64,000 nucleotides of DNA. Source: Haloferax sp046557615 (GTDB lineage Archaea > Halobacteriota > Halobacteria > Halobacteriales > Haloferacaceae). The translations under genes were made by a program, and so were the position numbers. Below the pieces are notes generated by a model that saw only the letters and a program-made list of their open reading frames with translations, did no database searches and was not told the DNA's origin. Position 1 is the stretch's first letter. Every line of letters begins with the position of its first letter. Where the stretch lies: NCBI RefSeq assembly GCF_046557615.1, contig NZ_JBKIII010000001.1:1054001-1118000 (forward strand), given 5' to 3'. This document shows, piece after piece, positions 1-8,644 of this stretch.

Positions 1-1
1 A

Positions 2-193
2 CAACAGCAGGGCGCAAGCGGCAGTGACTTAGAGAGTATCAAAGGTATCGGAGCGAAGACAGCGGAGAAGTTGAAGGAAGCAGGATTCGAAGACGTATCC
101 TCACTGAAAGACGCCGAACCCGACGACATCGCAGCGAAAGTCGAAGGTGTGGGTGCGGATACGATTCGCAAGTGGCAGGCGGCCGCGGATTAG
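2..193 (+). CDS. Helix-hairpin-helix protein, C-terminal fragment
   Basis: The frame is open from the window edge and closes with TAG at 191-193, giving the last 63 residues of a protein whose start lies outside. It reads as a helix-hairpin-helix repeat: an LESIKGIGAKTAEKLKEAGF block followed by a second GVGADTIRKWQ half. This is the fold used by many archaeal proteins for non-specific DNA binding or as a fused accessory domain. The parent protein cannot be named from this tail. No terminator-like T-run is obvious before the next promoter. Confidence 0.7.
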   Translation, partial: QQQGASGSDLESIKGIGAKTAEKLKEAGFEDVSSLKDAEPDDIAAKVEGVGADTIRKWQAAAD

Positions 194-288
194 CTTCGAA
201 GCTGTTCTAACCCCCCTCAGATTTTACGGATTTCGACAACGAGAGAGATGGTCGTAGCGTAAACCGTCTCAAACCCCAAAGTTTCCGC

Positions 289-300
289 ACGCTTTTTAGC
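289..300 (+). promoter_or_regulatory. TATA box of the GGGP synthase gene
   Basis: The T-rich GCTTTTTAGC at 291-300 lies about 27 bases before the ATG at 324. This is the usual haloarchaeal spacing for a leaderless or nearly leaderless transcript. Confidence 0.5.
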
Positions 301-323
301 CCCCGTCAAGCATAGTCGGACCA

Positions 324-1049
324 ATGAGTTATCCGTGGGAAGACTGGGACCATATTACGAAAATCGACCCTGACAAAGACCTCTTCGAGGACGAGACGTT
401 CGAAGACGTGTGCGAGACGGGAACCGACGCACTCGAAATCGGTGGGACGCTCGACATCACCGAAGAGAAGATGCAGCGCGTCATCGACGCCACCGCGAAG
501 TACGACATTCCAGTGTATCAAGAACCGTCGAACCCGGCGGTCGTCATCGACCACGATGGGCTGGATGGCTACCTCATCCCGACAGTGTTCAACGCCAGCG
601 ATTCGTTCTGGATTACCGGCGCGCACAAAGAGTGGGTTCGCATCGAAGACGGTCTCGACTGGGACCGCACCCACACCGAGGCGTACATCGTCATGAACCC
701 CGATTCCTCTGTCGCGGAGTACACCGATGCCGATACCGACCAGTCGGCAGAAGACGTGGCCTCGTTCGCTCGCGTCGCCGAGAAGATGTTCGGCCAGAAG
801 ATTATCTATCTCGAATACTCGGGAACCTACGGCGACCCCGAGAAGGTCAAAGCGGCCCACGACGCGCTCGACGAGGCGACACTCTTCTACGGCGGCGGCA
901 TCCACGACTACGACTCGGCCTACGAGATGGCGAGCAACTCCGACGTGGTCATCGTCGGCAACCTCTTGCACGACAAAGGCGCCGATGCGGTGCGCGAGAC
1001 GGTCGAAGGCGCGAAAGATGCCAAAGCCGAACTCCTTAACGCCGAATAG
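324..1049 (+). CDS. Geranylgeranylglyceryl phosphate synthase (PcrB/GGGPS family)
   Basis: The 241-residue protein has the usual length of the family. It would join sn-glycerol-1-phosphate to geranylgeranyl diphosphate, the first committed step of archaeal ether lipid synthesis. The TIM-barrel phosphate-binding signatures are visible: YLEYSGTYG at residues 162-170, FYGGGI at 188-193 and VGN at 211-213, with the early D/K region (ITKIDPDK) that binds Mg and substrate. The ATG at 324 follows a TATA-like element by 27 bases, which supports this start. It is transcribed alone, with the convergent DUF4013 gene ending 21 bases after its stop. Confidence 0.93.
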   Translation: MSYPWEDWDHITKIDPDKDLFEDETFEDVCETGTDALEIGGTLDITEEKMQRVIDATAKYDIPVYQEPSNPAVVIDHDGLDGYLIPTVFNASDSFWITGAHKEWVRIEDGLDWDRTHTEAYIVMNPDSSVAEYTDADTDQSAEDVASFARVAEKMFGQKIIYLEYSGTYGDPEKVKAAHDALDEATLFYGGGIHDYDSAYEMASNSDVVIVGNLLHDKGADAVRETVEGAKDAKAELLNAE

Positions 1050-1069
1050 CTCCTAGTTTTCATCTCTTC

Positions 1070-1804
1070 TCAAGCCGAGCCAACGCTCTCGATTTTCAAT
1101 TCGGTGGGTGGACTGACGCGCTGCTGTGATTCGTCCGGTGAACCGCGCCCGAGGAGCGTGGCGGCCGCGACGAGCGTCAGGAACGAGACGACACTCGCAA
1201 GTACGACACCGATGAGTGGGAAGGTTCCGAAGAGTGCTTCGAGTATCCGCCCACCGAAGCCGACGAGCGCGACGGCGGCGACGACCGGCACGAACGACGT
1301 GTCGAAGGCGAGTTCGTGTGCGCTGGAAACCGCGCTGAGGAACGACCGTTCGTGAGCCATTGCAACCATCATCGCCACGTAGGTGTACATCCCAGCGAGC
1401 GCGGCGATGCCAGCGAACGCGAGACCAACGACGGCAATGGCGGAGAGGCCGAGATAGGAGAGTAGTTCGGGGTTGGAGACGAGTGAGAGCGCCGCAAGCG
1501 ACTCCCCGGAGAGTTTGAGGACGCCAGCGGCGATGCCCATAGCAGGGAGTTGAAGTGCGACGAGAACTGCCGAGAGACGTGCGCCCTCGACACCCATTCC
1601 GAGAAAGTCGTCGAAGGCGGGGAGAGAACTCGCGTTGCGGTCGCCGCCGCGGACGAGTCGGGCGGCGTAGCCGACGAGAAGAACATTTGCGAGCGGCGTC
1701 GCGACCGAAGCGAGCGTCACGAGTACGCCTGCAACGACAGTGTCGAATGAGGTGTCGCTGGCGAACGGGAGTGCGAATGCGGATTCGAAGTCTGAAGCGT
1801 CCAT
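1070..1804 (-). CDS. DUF4013-type integral membrane protein
   Basis: The 244-residue protein is dominated by hydrophobic segments: about residues 20-48, 77-98, 110-142 and 170-218. An LLVGYAARLVRGG-type motif follows the first segment, which is typical of the DUF4013 family of haloarchaeal membrane proteins. The polar C-terminal tail has about 25 residues. A TATA box lies at 1831-1840, about 30 bases before the ATG. Function is unknown; the family is not tied to a reaction. It converges with the GGGP synthase gene, so there is no operon evidence. Confidence 0.75.
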   Translation of the reverse strand: MDASDFESAFALPFASDTSFDTVVAGVLVTLASVATPLANVLLVGYAARLVRGGDRNASSLPAFDDFLGMGVEGARLSAVLVALQLPAMGIAAGVLKLSGESLAALSLVSNPELLSYLGLSAIAVVGLAFAGIAALAGMYTYVAMMVAMAHERSFLSAVSSAHELAFDTSFVPVVAAVALVGFGGRILEALFGTFPLIGVVLASVVSFLTLVAAATLLGRGSPDESQQRVSPPTELKIESVGSA

Positions 1805-1830
1805 GTTCGAGGCGCAGTGGTCCCGTGTTC

Positions 1831-1840
1831 GTATATAAAC
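1831..1840 (-). promoter_or_regulatory. TATA box of the DUF4013 gene
   Basis: On the minus strand the sequence reads GTTTATATAC, about 27-36 bases before the ATG at 1804. This is one of the clearest TATA elements in the first 10 kb. Confidence 0.6.
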
Positions 1841-1876
1841 CTCAGCTCAGAGAGAGTTTCACTCGTCGCTCGCCTG

Positions 1877-2431
1877 TTACTCGCTGCCGTCATCACTCGT
1901 TTGCTCGCCGTCCCAGTATCCAACCGCTGCATCGTGCGGGAAGTAGCCGTGGAGCGTTCGCGCCTCCTTGTCGCCACCGGGGGGCGAACCGCAGAAGACA
2001 CCGACCTTGTTCGAGTCGGGATAGACGGCTACGTCGGGCGCGTTCATCGTCGAGATGGCGAGATACTGGAGTGGTTCGTCGCCGTCGTTTTCGATTTGTC
2101 GAGCGAACTCCTCGCCCGTAGGGAGTGCGACGTAGGTGCCAGAAGAGAGCGAACAGTCGTCGGCACCCTCGCGGGTGTGGAGCGTGCCAGTTCCAGAGAG
2201 AACGTACAGGGCCTCTTCGTTGCCTTCGTGGTAGTGTGTCGGCCACGGACGCTTTCCGGGCGGGACTTCGTAGAGCGAACAGCCGAGGTCTTGGCCGCCA
2301 GCGAGCGCGCCGAGTTGTTTGCGGCGAAAGGAAAAGCGGTCGCCCGTCTCGGATTCGACCCACTCGTGGTCGTGTTCGTCGATTGCGCGGGGTGAAGGCT
2401 CGTCAGAAGGTGGCGTTTGTGAGTCAACCAT
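1877..2431 (-). CDS. Cupin-domain protein
   Basis: The open frame extends to 2590, but the ATG at 2431 (MVDSQTPPSDEP) is preferred because longer forms would run into the divergent aspS promoter. The 184-residue protein has the cupin metal-site pattern THYHEGNEEALYVLSGTG near residues 70-85 and a second half around LPTGEEFARQIEN. The fold suggests sugar isomerase, dioxygenase or small-molecule binding, and the reaction cannot be read from the sequence. It is divergent from aspS with about 127 bases between starts. Confidence 0.72.
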   Translation of the reverse strand: MVDSQTPPSDEPSPRAIDEHDHEWVESETGDRFSFRRKQLGALAGGQDLGCSLYEVPPGKRPWPTHYHEGNEEALYVLSGTGTLHTREGADDCSLSSGTYVALPTGEEFARQIENDGDEPLQYLAISTMNAPDVAVYPDSNKVGVFCGSPPGGDKEARTLHGYFPHDAAVGYWDGEQTSDDGSE

Positions 2432-2526
2432 ACGACACGATTGGACTCGACAGTCATAGTCGCATGGGACACACTGACAGGAAAAGCGGCAGAAGACCCC
2501 CGATTGGCGGCAAACCGAAGACACTG

Positions 2527-2534
2527 TGTTTAAG
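2527..2534 (+). promoter_or_regulatory. TATA box of aspS
   Basis: TGTTTAAG ends about 25 bases before the ATG at 2559. The spacing supports a leaderless transcript beginning at MRDRTYTA and argues against the longer in-frame start at 2526. Confidence 0.55.
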
Positions 2535-2558
2535 ACCGACGGTCCGGAATCTGGTCGT

Positions 2559-3863
2559 ATGCGAGACCGAACGTACACAGCCGACGCCAAGCCTGGCGAG
2601 ACGGTTACCGTCGCCGGGTGGGTTCACGAGACTCGTGACCTCGGCGGCATCGCGTTCCTGATTCTGCGGGACACGACCGGCAAGATTCAGGTCAAATTCG
2701 AGAAGGACGAGATGGACGACGACCTCGTCGAGACGGGACTTGGCGTTCACCGCGAGAGCGTCATCGCCGTCACCGGCGACGTCGCCGAAGAACCACGTGC
2801 GCCGACGGGCGTCGAAATCACGCCAGAGAGCCTCGACGTTATCGCCGAGGCCGACGCGCAACTTCCGCTCGACCCCTCGGGTAAGGTCGATGCCGAACTC
2901 TCGACGCGTCTCGACAACCGGACGCTCGACCTGCGCAAAGAGGAAGTAAAGGCCATCTTCGAGATTCGCGCCGAAGTCCTCAACGCAGTCCGAAACAAGT
3001 TCCGCGAACTCACGGCAACGGAGATCAACACGCCGAAGATCGTCGCCACGGGCACCGAAGGCGGTACGGAACTCTTCCCCATCACGTACTTCGGCAAAGA
3101 GGCGTTCATGAACCAGTCGCCACAGCTGTTCAAGCAGCTGATGGTCGGCTCTGGTCTCGAACGCGTCTTCGAAATCGGCCCAATCTTCCGCGCCGAAGAA
3201 CACAACACGCCGCGGCACCTCAACGAGGCAACCTCCATCGACTTCGAGTCGGCCTTTATCGACCACACCGAAGCGATGGACGTGTGTGAAGCGGTCGTCA
3301 AGGCCGCCTACGAGGCAGTCGAAGAGAACTGCCAGGAACAGCTCGAAGCACTCGACCTCGCCGACGAGTTCGAGGCACCCGAAGGCGACTTCCCGCGTCT
3401 CACCTACGAGGAAGCCATCCAGCGCATCAACGCGACGGGCAAACTCGACGAGCAACTCGTCTGGGGCGACGACCTGCCTACGGAAGGCGAGAAGGCACTC
3501 GGCGAAGACGTCGGCGAACACTACTTCATCACCGACTGGCCGAGCGAAATCAAGCCGTTCTACATCAAGGACAACGACGACGACGAGACGCTCTCGACGG
3601 GCTTCGACATGATGCACCCGACGATGGAACTCGTCTCCGGTGGTCAGCGTGAACACCGCTACGACAACCTCATCACAGGCTTCGAACAGCAGGGTCTCGA
3701 CCCCGACGCGTTCGAATACTACACGAAGATGTTCAAGTACGGCATGCCCCCGCACGCCGGGTTCGGTCTCGGTGGCGAGCGTCTCATCATGACGATGCTC
3801 GGACTGGGCAACATCCGTGAGGCTGTGTTGTTCCCACGCGACCGGCAGCGTCTGTCGCCCTAG
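2559..3863 (+). CDS. aspS: Aspartyl-tRNA synthetase (archaeal type)
   Basis: The 434-residue protein charges tRNA-Asp (possibly also tRNA-Asn in this lineage). The N-terminal OB-fold anticodon domain starts at TVTVAGWVHETRDLGG, and the class II catalytic domain follows. Motif 2 is visible as FEIGPIFRAEEHNTPRHLNE, and motif 3 as GFGLGGERLIMTMLGLGNIREAVLFPRD close to the C terminus. Length is normal for the archaeal form. The last 23 bases of the gene are the start of a 30-base sequence repeated 160 bases downstream, with a palindromic element between the copies (see repeat at 3841-4030). Confidence 0.95.
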   Translation: MRDRTYTADAKPGETVTVAGWVHETRDLGGIAFLILRDTTGKIQVKFEKDEMDDDLVETGLGVHRESVIAVTGDVAEEPRAPTGVEITPESLDVIAEADAQLPLDPSGKVDAELSTRLDNRTLDLRKEEVKAIFEIRAEVLNAVRNKFRELTATEINTPKIVATGTEGGTELFPITYFGKEAFMNQSPQLFKQLMVGSGLERVFEIGPIFRAEEHNTPRHLNEATSIDFESAFIDHTEAMDVCEAVVKAAYEAVEENCQEQLEALDLADEFEAPEGDFPRLTYEEAIQRINATGKLDEQLVWGDDLPTEGEKALGEDVGEHYFITDWPSEIKPFYIKDNDDDETLSTGFDMMHPTMELVSGGQREHRYDNLITGFEQQGLDPDAFEYYTKMFKYGMPPHAGFGLGGERLIMTMLGLGNIREAVLFPRDRQRLSP

Positions 3864-4030
3864 GCGACGACGCAACACGAGCGTGGGAACAGGGAGCAAA
3901 TCTTCGATTTGCGAGTGAGTTCCCACGAGATCGCCAACATCTGAGTCCATAGGACGAAGACTTGGAGAGCCAGCGAGACGAACAAAGTGAATCTCGCCGG
4001 ACCGGCAGCGTCTGTCGCCCTAGGCGACGA
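3841..4030. repeat. Duplicated aspS 3' end flanking a nested palindrome
   Basis: A 30-base block occurs identically at 3841-3870, where it encodes the aspS C terminus and stop, and at 4001-4030. Between them lies a nested hairpin: outer arms CGTGGGAAC (3882-3890) and GTTCCCACG (3919-3927), inner arms GCAAATC (3896-3902) and GATTTGC (3906-3912). The inner part fits GAGC-N5-N3-N5'-GCGAGT (3895-3917), a signature also found at 10864 and 31488. A weaker hairpin, GCGAGA...TCTCGC, follows near 3973-3998. No coding capacity is seen in this segment. Confidence 0.8.
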
Positions 4031-4139
4031 CCGCTCACAGACCAACAATCTCATTATTTTCACCCGCAGAGCCACGCGACCAGTTTCCTGACACTCACAG
4101 TCGGCGAAATAATCGTTAGGTTGCTTGCGAGTCAACAGT

Positions 4140-4604
4140 GTGTGTGTGAACTCGTCGTCATCGGGGGAGCAAACGAGCGGCATCGACCGTGGGGTCTCGG
4201 TCGTCGTCGGAGAAGAGAACGAAGAGGAATCACCGCTCGAACAGCTCGTTGCGGGCGTCATCATGGCGCTCGTGTTTCTCGTCGGATTCGGCCTGCTCGC
4301 GCTCGGAAATCCGTGGTTCTGGATTGCGTTCCCGGTGGGGTTTGCGGGCGTGCTTCCCGCCGCGATGGCGCTCGTGAGGCTCTACGAATCCCGACAACGA
4401 GAGGAAGCCGAAGCAACCGATGAAACCGAGGATGCACTTGCGACGCTCCGGCGACGCTATGCGACCGGCGAATTGAGCGAAGAAGCATTCGAACAGAAGG
4501 TCGAACGTCTGTTAGAGACCGAAACCGTCGCAGACGCCCGAAAGGTGACCGACTCGCGGCGAGAGGTGCGAGACGACGAGGCGGTCGAATTCGAGCATTC
4601 CTGA
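4140..4604 (+). CDS. SHOCT-type small membrane protein
   Basis: Two adjacent hydrophobic helices (VAGVIMALVFLVGFGLLAL and the following WFWIAFPVGFAGVLPAAMALV) are followed by a charged linker. The C-terminal motif LATLRRRYATGELSEEAFEQKVERLLETE is the SHOCT oligomerisation motif. Start choice is uncertain: GTG at 4140 or 4146 are both in frame and an upstream TTG at 4125 is possible. I chose 4140 because the AT-rich AAATAATCG near 4106 would place transcription start close to it. About 154 residues. Likely a membrane regulator or oligomeric accessory protein. Confidence 0.7.
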   Translation: MCVNSSSSGEQTSGIDRGVSVVVGEENEEESPLEQLVAGVIMALVFLVGFGLLALGNPWFWIAFPVGFAGVLPAAMALVRLYESRQREEAEATDETEDALATLRRRYATGELSEEAFEQKVERLLETETVADARKVTDSRREVRDDEAVEFEHS

Positions 4605-4673
4605 CTCTCATTCGACACGAACGACCGCCACAAAACACAACACCGTTAACCGACCCTACTCGTAGAAAGACCG

Positions 4674-5507
4674 ATGAGTGACGACGCGACGGCTTTCGTC
4701 CCGGGCCACGTCACGGGCTTTTTCAGCGCACACCCGGACGACGACCCGTCTATCGCCGGGTCACGCGGTGCAGGGATGACACTCTCGCAGGGCGTGACCG
4801 TGACAGTCGAATCCGCTTCTGAGACACGGGTTCGACTCAACGACGAGGACGTTTCGATGCCGCCCGTCGAAGACGTGTTAGACGCGCTCGGCGTGGCCGC
4901 AACCGTCGATGCAGAGACGGAGTTGCCACTCGGTGCAGGGTTCGGCGTGTCGGGGGCGATGGCACTCGGAACGGCGCTGGCAGCGAACTCCGTATTCGAA
5001 ACCCGCCGGTCCGAAAACGAACTGATAACCCTCGCTCACGAAGCGGAAGTTCGCGCGGGAACCGGCCTCGGCGACGTCGTCGCACAGGCACGCGGCGGCA
5101 TCCCAATTCGCGTCGAGCCGGGCGCACCAACCCACGGAACGATGGACGGCATCCCCGCTCGCCCACGAATCGAGTACGTCGCGTTCGGCGGCCTCTCGAC
5201 CGAAGAAGTACTCTCGGGCGATACGACAGCACTGACGGCGGCGGGCGAAGCGGCACTGGAACGGATTCGTGAGGAACCGACGTTGGACCGCTTTATGCAG
5301 GAGTCGAGACAGTTCGCCCGCGACGCAAGCCTGCTCACTTCTCGTGTCGAAGCCGCCATCAACGACGTGTCGGATGCGGGTGGCAGTGCCGCGATGGCGA
5401 TGCTCGGCGAGACCGTGTTTGCCATCGGAACGGGACTCTCAGATGCTGGATACGACCCCGTCGTCTGTCGAGTTCACCCCGCCGGTGCGACGCTAAATCA
5501 CGACTAA
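4674..5507 (+). CDS. Pantoate kinase (archaeal CoA pathway)
   Basis: The 277-residue protein is a GHMP-superfamily kinase that phosphorylates pantoate to 4-phosphopantoate, the archaeal route to CoA. Visible motifs are PGHVTGFF at residues 10-17 and the GHMP glycine/serine loop PLGAGFGVSGAMA at 85-97, followed by EAEVRAGTGLGDVVAQARGG. The gene directly downstream encodes the next enzyme in the same pathway, which strongly supports this call over a mevalonate or homoserine kinase. The ATG at 4674 is the only sensible start. Confidence 0.92.
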   Translation: MSDDATAFVPGHVTGFFSAHPDDDPSIAGSRGAGMTLSQGVTVTVESASETRVRLNDEDVSMPPVEDVLDALGVAATVDAETELPLGAGFGVSGAMALGTALAANSVFETRRSENELITLAHEAEVRAGTGLGDVVAQARGGIPIRVEPGAPTHGTMDGIPARPRIEYVAFGGLSTEEVLSGDTTALTAAGEAALERIREEPTLDRFMQESRQFARDASLLTSRVEAAINDVSDAGGSAAMAMLGETVFAIGTGLSDAGYDPVVCRVHPAGATLNHD

Positions 5508-5573
5508 TCCAGTCGATTTCCGCCGAGTTTCGGATGAGAAACTGAATTATCCTCGGAGCGAAGACGTTCGATA

Positions 5574-6323
5574 ATGAGCGATATCGAGATTCCCGAGAGC
5601 CACCCGCGCTACCAATCGTTGCTTACCCGCCATCGAATCGAAGCGGGTGTCGAGAAAGGAATCACGAGCAAGCAGGGCCTCATCGCACAGGGTCGCGGCG
5701 AGGCCTTCGACTACCTGCTCGGCGAGCGAACCATCCCGAGCGCCGACGAAGCAGAACGAGTCTCGGCGGCCTACCTTCTTCTTGCCGAACACCCCGTCAT
5801 CTCGGTCAACGGTAACGTCGCGGCACTCTGTCCCGAAGAGATGGTCGAACTCGCCGAAGCAGTCGATGCGGACCTCGAAGTCAACCTGTTCAATCGAACC
5901 GAAGAGCGCATGGAGGCAATCGTCTCGCACCTCCGCGAACACGGTGCGGACGAGGTGAAAGGCCTGACTGCGGACGGGCGAATCCCGGGTCTGGACCACG
6001 AGCGCGCCAAAGTCGATGCAGACGGAATTGGGAGTGCTGATGTCGTGGTCGTCCCCCTCGAAGACGGCGACCGTGCAGAAGCACTCGGCGAGATGGGCAA
6101 GACCGAACTCGTCATCGACCTCAATCCGATGTCCCGGTCGGCGCAGGTCGCAACCGTCCCAATCGTGGACAACATCATGCGCGCCGTCCCGAACATGACG
6201 AAACACGCCCGCGACCTGAAAGGGGCATCCCGAGAAGAACTCGAAGCCATCATCGACGCATTCGACGCCGACGAAGCACTCGCCGCGGCAGAGAAAGCGA
6301 TTCGTTCGGGCGACGATACGTAA
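5574..6323 (+). CDS. 4-phosphopantoate--beta-alanine ligase (phosphopantothenate synthetase)
   Basis: The 249-residue protein matches the archaeal PPS family (formerly DUF137), which condenses 4-phosphopantoate with beta-alanine using ATP. Recognisable blocks are ESHPRYQSLLTRHRI near the start, GNVAALCPEE and NLFNRTEER in the middle, and ELVIDLNPMSRSAQ...TIPIVDNIMRAVPNM-like sequence (here TVPIVDNIMRAVPNM) near the end. It lies 66 bases after pantoate kinase. A TATA-like GAATTATCC at about 5543 suggests it can also be transcribed alone. Confidence 0.92.
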   Translation: MSDIEIPESHPRYQSLLTRHRIEAGVEKGITSKQGLIAQGRGEAFDYLLGERTIPSADEAERVSAAYLLLAEHPVISVNGNVAALCPEEMVELAEAVDADLEVNLFNRTEERMEAIVSHLREHGADEVKGLTADGRIPGLDHERAKVDADGIGSADVVVVPLEDGDRAEALGEMGKTELVIDLNPMSRSAQVATVPIVDNIMRAVPNMTKHARDLKGASREELEAIIDAFDADEALAAAEKAIRSGDDT

Positions 6324-6386
6324 CGTCCCAGTGAGTCCTATCGAACGAGTAAGAACTATACTTGGACGACATGGTTGCCGAGACGC

Positions 6387-6866
6387 ATGAATAGTCAGAA
6401 GGCGGTTACAGTTGCGATGGCTGTCGTCGGACTCGGTGCTATCCTCGTCGGAATCCAACAGGAATTGCTCCACATCGCTCCGGTGTACGAGGGGACAATC
6501 GAGACCGGGTGGGGAGGACGGCTCAATCACGAAGAGCGCATGTTGGCCCAGCTCGGATGTGTCGGAGTCGGTGGCGCGGTCGCCACACTTCGGTGGAAGT
6601 ACGCCGCAGTCCTTCCGTTGGTAATCGGTGGTGTCGAACTGGGTTATCCACTTCGAGCCGTGTTCAGCTACGCCCGGGACCCGGGCCTCTATACAGTGGT
6701 CCAAACGTACGACGGAACATCCACGAAGCTGATTCTCGGTGCCGAGCCGTTCCTGCTCGTCACCGGTGGCCTCCTTCTTCTCGGAGCAGGCATCGTCGGG
6801 TGGCGGTCGCACACTAATCGAGAGGGAACCCGTGGGCCATCGGCAGACTCCCCCGCGCTCACGTAG
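6387..6866 (+). CDS. Hypothetical membrane protein
   Basis: The 159-residue protein has about four hydrophobic stretches: near the N terminus (AVTVAMAVVGLGAILVGI), around residue 55 (GCVGVGGAVATL), around 70-85 (YAAVLPLVIGGVELGY), and near the C terminus (PFLLVTGGLLLLGAGIVGW). No family was recognised. The ATG at 6387 was chosen over an in-frame TTG at 6375 because ACTATA at 6355-6360 sits about 27-30 bases upstream. It converges with the molybdopterin oxidoreductase gene. Confidence 0.6.
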   Translation: MNSQKAVTVAMAVVGLGAILVGIQQELLHIAPVYEGTIETGWGGRLNHEERMLAQLGCVGVGGAVATLRWKYAAVLPLVIGGVELGYPLRAVFSYARDPGLYTVVQTYDGTSTKLILGAEPFLLVTGGLLLLGAGIVGWRSHTNREGTRGPSADSPALT

Positions 6867-6886
6867 CGACAGAAGCAGCGACGGCC

Positions 6887-7957
6887 CTAACTGAATCCAC
6901 TCACCAGCACCGCGAGCCACTGTACCGAGTCGCGGTGGCGGCGAACCTCGATTTCATTAATCCACTTCACCCACTGGAAGCCACGGCGATTCGGCGCGAC
7001 CAATCGGAGGGGCGCACCGTGACCGTGCAAGAGTGCTTCACCCCCGACGTGAGTCGCAAGGAGCATCTCGTCTACTTCGTCGATGGGAAACGACCAGCGG
7101 AATCCCGTCACAGAACGAACCGTCACCCACCGTGCTGACGAGTGAACACCAGCGTTTTCGAGCAACTCGCTCAGTTTGAGGCCGGTCCAGTCTTGTTCCG
7201 TGTACCAGCCACTCGTACAGTCGAGGAGTGTTCGCTGTGTTCGGTTCGGGACCAGGTCGTCGGTGCTGAGCGTGAACGGCGAATCGACCAACCCCGTAAT
7301 CGAGAGCCGCCACGAATCGAGGTCGATTGGGTCGGGGTCGTCGGCGACCCAACTCGTAACGGGAAATGCGGCGTTGCCATCTTCGTCCGGAAGGGGCCGT
7401 GAGCCAGTGAACCGGCGACTCGCGCCGCGAACCTCGCCGACCGCTTCGGTCACGCGATAGGTGAGCGCGCCGAAGACGAGCAAGCCGCCGTACTGGAGGG
7501 CGCGGCGGCGACCCGCGAAATCGGCGCTACTTGGGGTTCGAAATCGCGAGCGAAGGTGAACGAGAAGGACCGGAATCACGAGCAGGCCGAAGCCGATGTG
7601 GACGTTGAGGAGCGTCCAGAACGCGATTCGAACCTCGAAACCGACGACCCACGCGATACCGGTTCCGAGCGTAAGGAGCGCGACGAGTGCGAGGAGTATC
7701 GAGACGGGCGTGTCGCGGTCGTGAAGTCGTGAATCGAGGACTCTGTGTCGGACGCGGTAGAGTTTGAAACCGACGAGCGCGACGAGAGAGAGCCCGGCGA
7801 CGCCGTGGACGACGAAGAGCAAGCCGTTGGCCGGATGTCCAGCGCCGAGGCTCAGCGTCCCCGAGAGGGCTTCGAAGAGCGTGAGAACGAGGATGCTCCA
7901 ATCGACCGCGCGGGGAGGAGGTTCGACTCGTCTACGGAGGGATTCGAGTCGGCCCAT
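6887..7957 (-). CDS. Molybdopterin-dependent oxidoreductase with membrane cytochrome-like N terminus
   Basis: The 356-residue protein joins an N-terminal membrane part with five hydrophobic segments (about residues 20-37, 45-66, 85-107, 113-134, 153-167) to a sulfite-oxidase-fold domain from about 215. The molybdenum-ligand cysteine is Cys247 in TLLDCTSGWYTEQDWTG, and the GEALLHGHGAPLRLVAPNRRGFQWVKWI block is typical of the fold. Histidines 51, 120 and 134 in the membrane part could ligate b-type haem. The fusion resembles an MsrP/MsrQ or sulfite dehydrogenase arrangement in one chain; the substrate is not evident. No Tat signal precedes the catalytic domain. Confidence 0.82.
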   Translation of the reverse strand: MGRLESLRRRVEPPPRAVDWSILVLTLFEALSGTLSLGAGHPANGLLFVVHGVAGLSLVALVGFKLYRVRHRVLDSRLHDRDTPVSILLALVALLTLGTGIAWVVGFEVRIAFWTLLNVHIGFGLLVIPVLLVHLRSRFRTPSSADFAGRRRALQYGGLLVFGALTYRVTEAVGEVRGASRRFTGSRPLPDEDGNAAFPVTSWVADDPDPIDLDSWRLSITGLVDSPFTLSTDDLVPNRTQRTLLDCTSGWYTEQDWTGLKLSELLENAGVHSSARWVTVRSVTGFRWSFPIDEVDEMLLATHVGGEALLHGHGAPLRLVAPNRRGFQWVKWINEIEVRRHRDSVQWLAVLVSGFS

Positions 7958-8080
7958 GCGTCATACTACCAATCGGGCGGGCAAGAAGGCGTCGCGGGGG
8001 AGAATCGAAGGAACAGAGGCACCGATGCGTGTCGGCCTCGGACGCGGACTGTTCATGGGGTTGGTGCGCGTGTACTGTGT

Positions 8081-8560
8081 ATGGGGTTCACGATTCGGTG
8101 GGAGACGGGACCCGAATGGAGCGGAGACAACAGCCTCGACGACGAGCGTCACGAGACACTGGCGTTGTGGGCTGCCGACTGTGCGGAACACGTGCTACGG
8201 CTCTTCGAGGCGGAACGACCAGACGACGACCGACCTCGAACCGCAATCGAGACAGTACGTGAGTGGCAGAACGGCGAAGTGACGGTCGCTGAGGCGAGAG
8301 AGCAGTCGCTCGCTGCGCAGGCGGCCGCACGCGACGCATCCTCGACTGCCGCTTGCGAAGCAGCCCGTGCCGCCGGTCACGCCGTCGCAACCGTTCAGGT
8401 AGACAGACACGCGAAGAGCGCGGCGAACTACGCGATAAAATCCACCGTCGCCGCCAATCCAACTGACGAGCGCGCCGCAGAGGACGAGGCCAACTGGCAA
8501 ATGGGACGGCTTCCATCGGACCTCCGTGCGGTCATGTTTCTCGAAGAGATGGGCAAGTAA
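8081..8560 (+). CDS. Putative immunity-type protein (Imm-5-like, haloarchaeal)
   Basis: The 159-residue protein starting MGFTIRWETGP is helical and alanine-rich. It carries the conserved-looking blocks LALWAADCAEHVLRLFE, AAREASS-type repeats (here AARDASSTAACEAARAAGHAVATVQVDRHA) and a C-terminal WQMGRLPSDLRAVMFLEEM. Proteins of this look are annotated as putative immunity proteins in haloarchaea and bacteria; that is recollection. No toxin gene is next to it. A longer frame runs upstream to 7745, but that part is the antisense of the oxidoreductase gene. Confidence 0.6.
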   Translation: MGFTIRWETGPEWSGDNSLDDERHETLALWAADCAEHVLRLFEAERPDDDRPRTAIETVREWQNGEVTVAEAREQSLAAQAAARDASSTAACEAARAAGHAVATVQVDRHAKSAANYAIKSTVAANPTDERAAEDEANWQMGRLPSDLRAVMFLEEMGK

Positions 8561-8644
8561 GAGAGTTGGTCCGGTGGTGTCGGTGGGAGAATTCGGTCGG
8601 TGGTATCGGTGGCCAAAAAATCGCCGAACGATAGGGAGAGAGTG

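Noticed and set aside
2454..3950. Long open frame of about 500 codons on the strand opposite aspS
   Set aside because: It is the antisense of a clear aspS gene. High G+C with strong third-position bias keeps such frames open. Similar antisense frames at 42043-43023 and 61849-63360 were dropped for the same reason.
7745..8080. Extended N terminus for the immunity-type protein
   Set aside because: The extra 112 codons are antisense to the molybdopterin oxidoreductase and show no domain; the ATG at 8081 gives a natural start.
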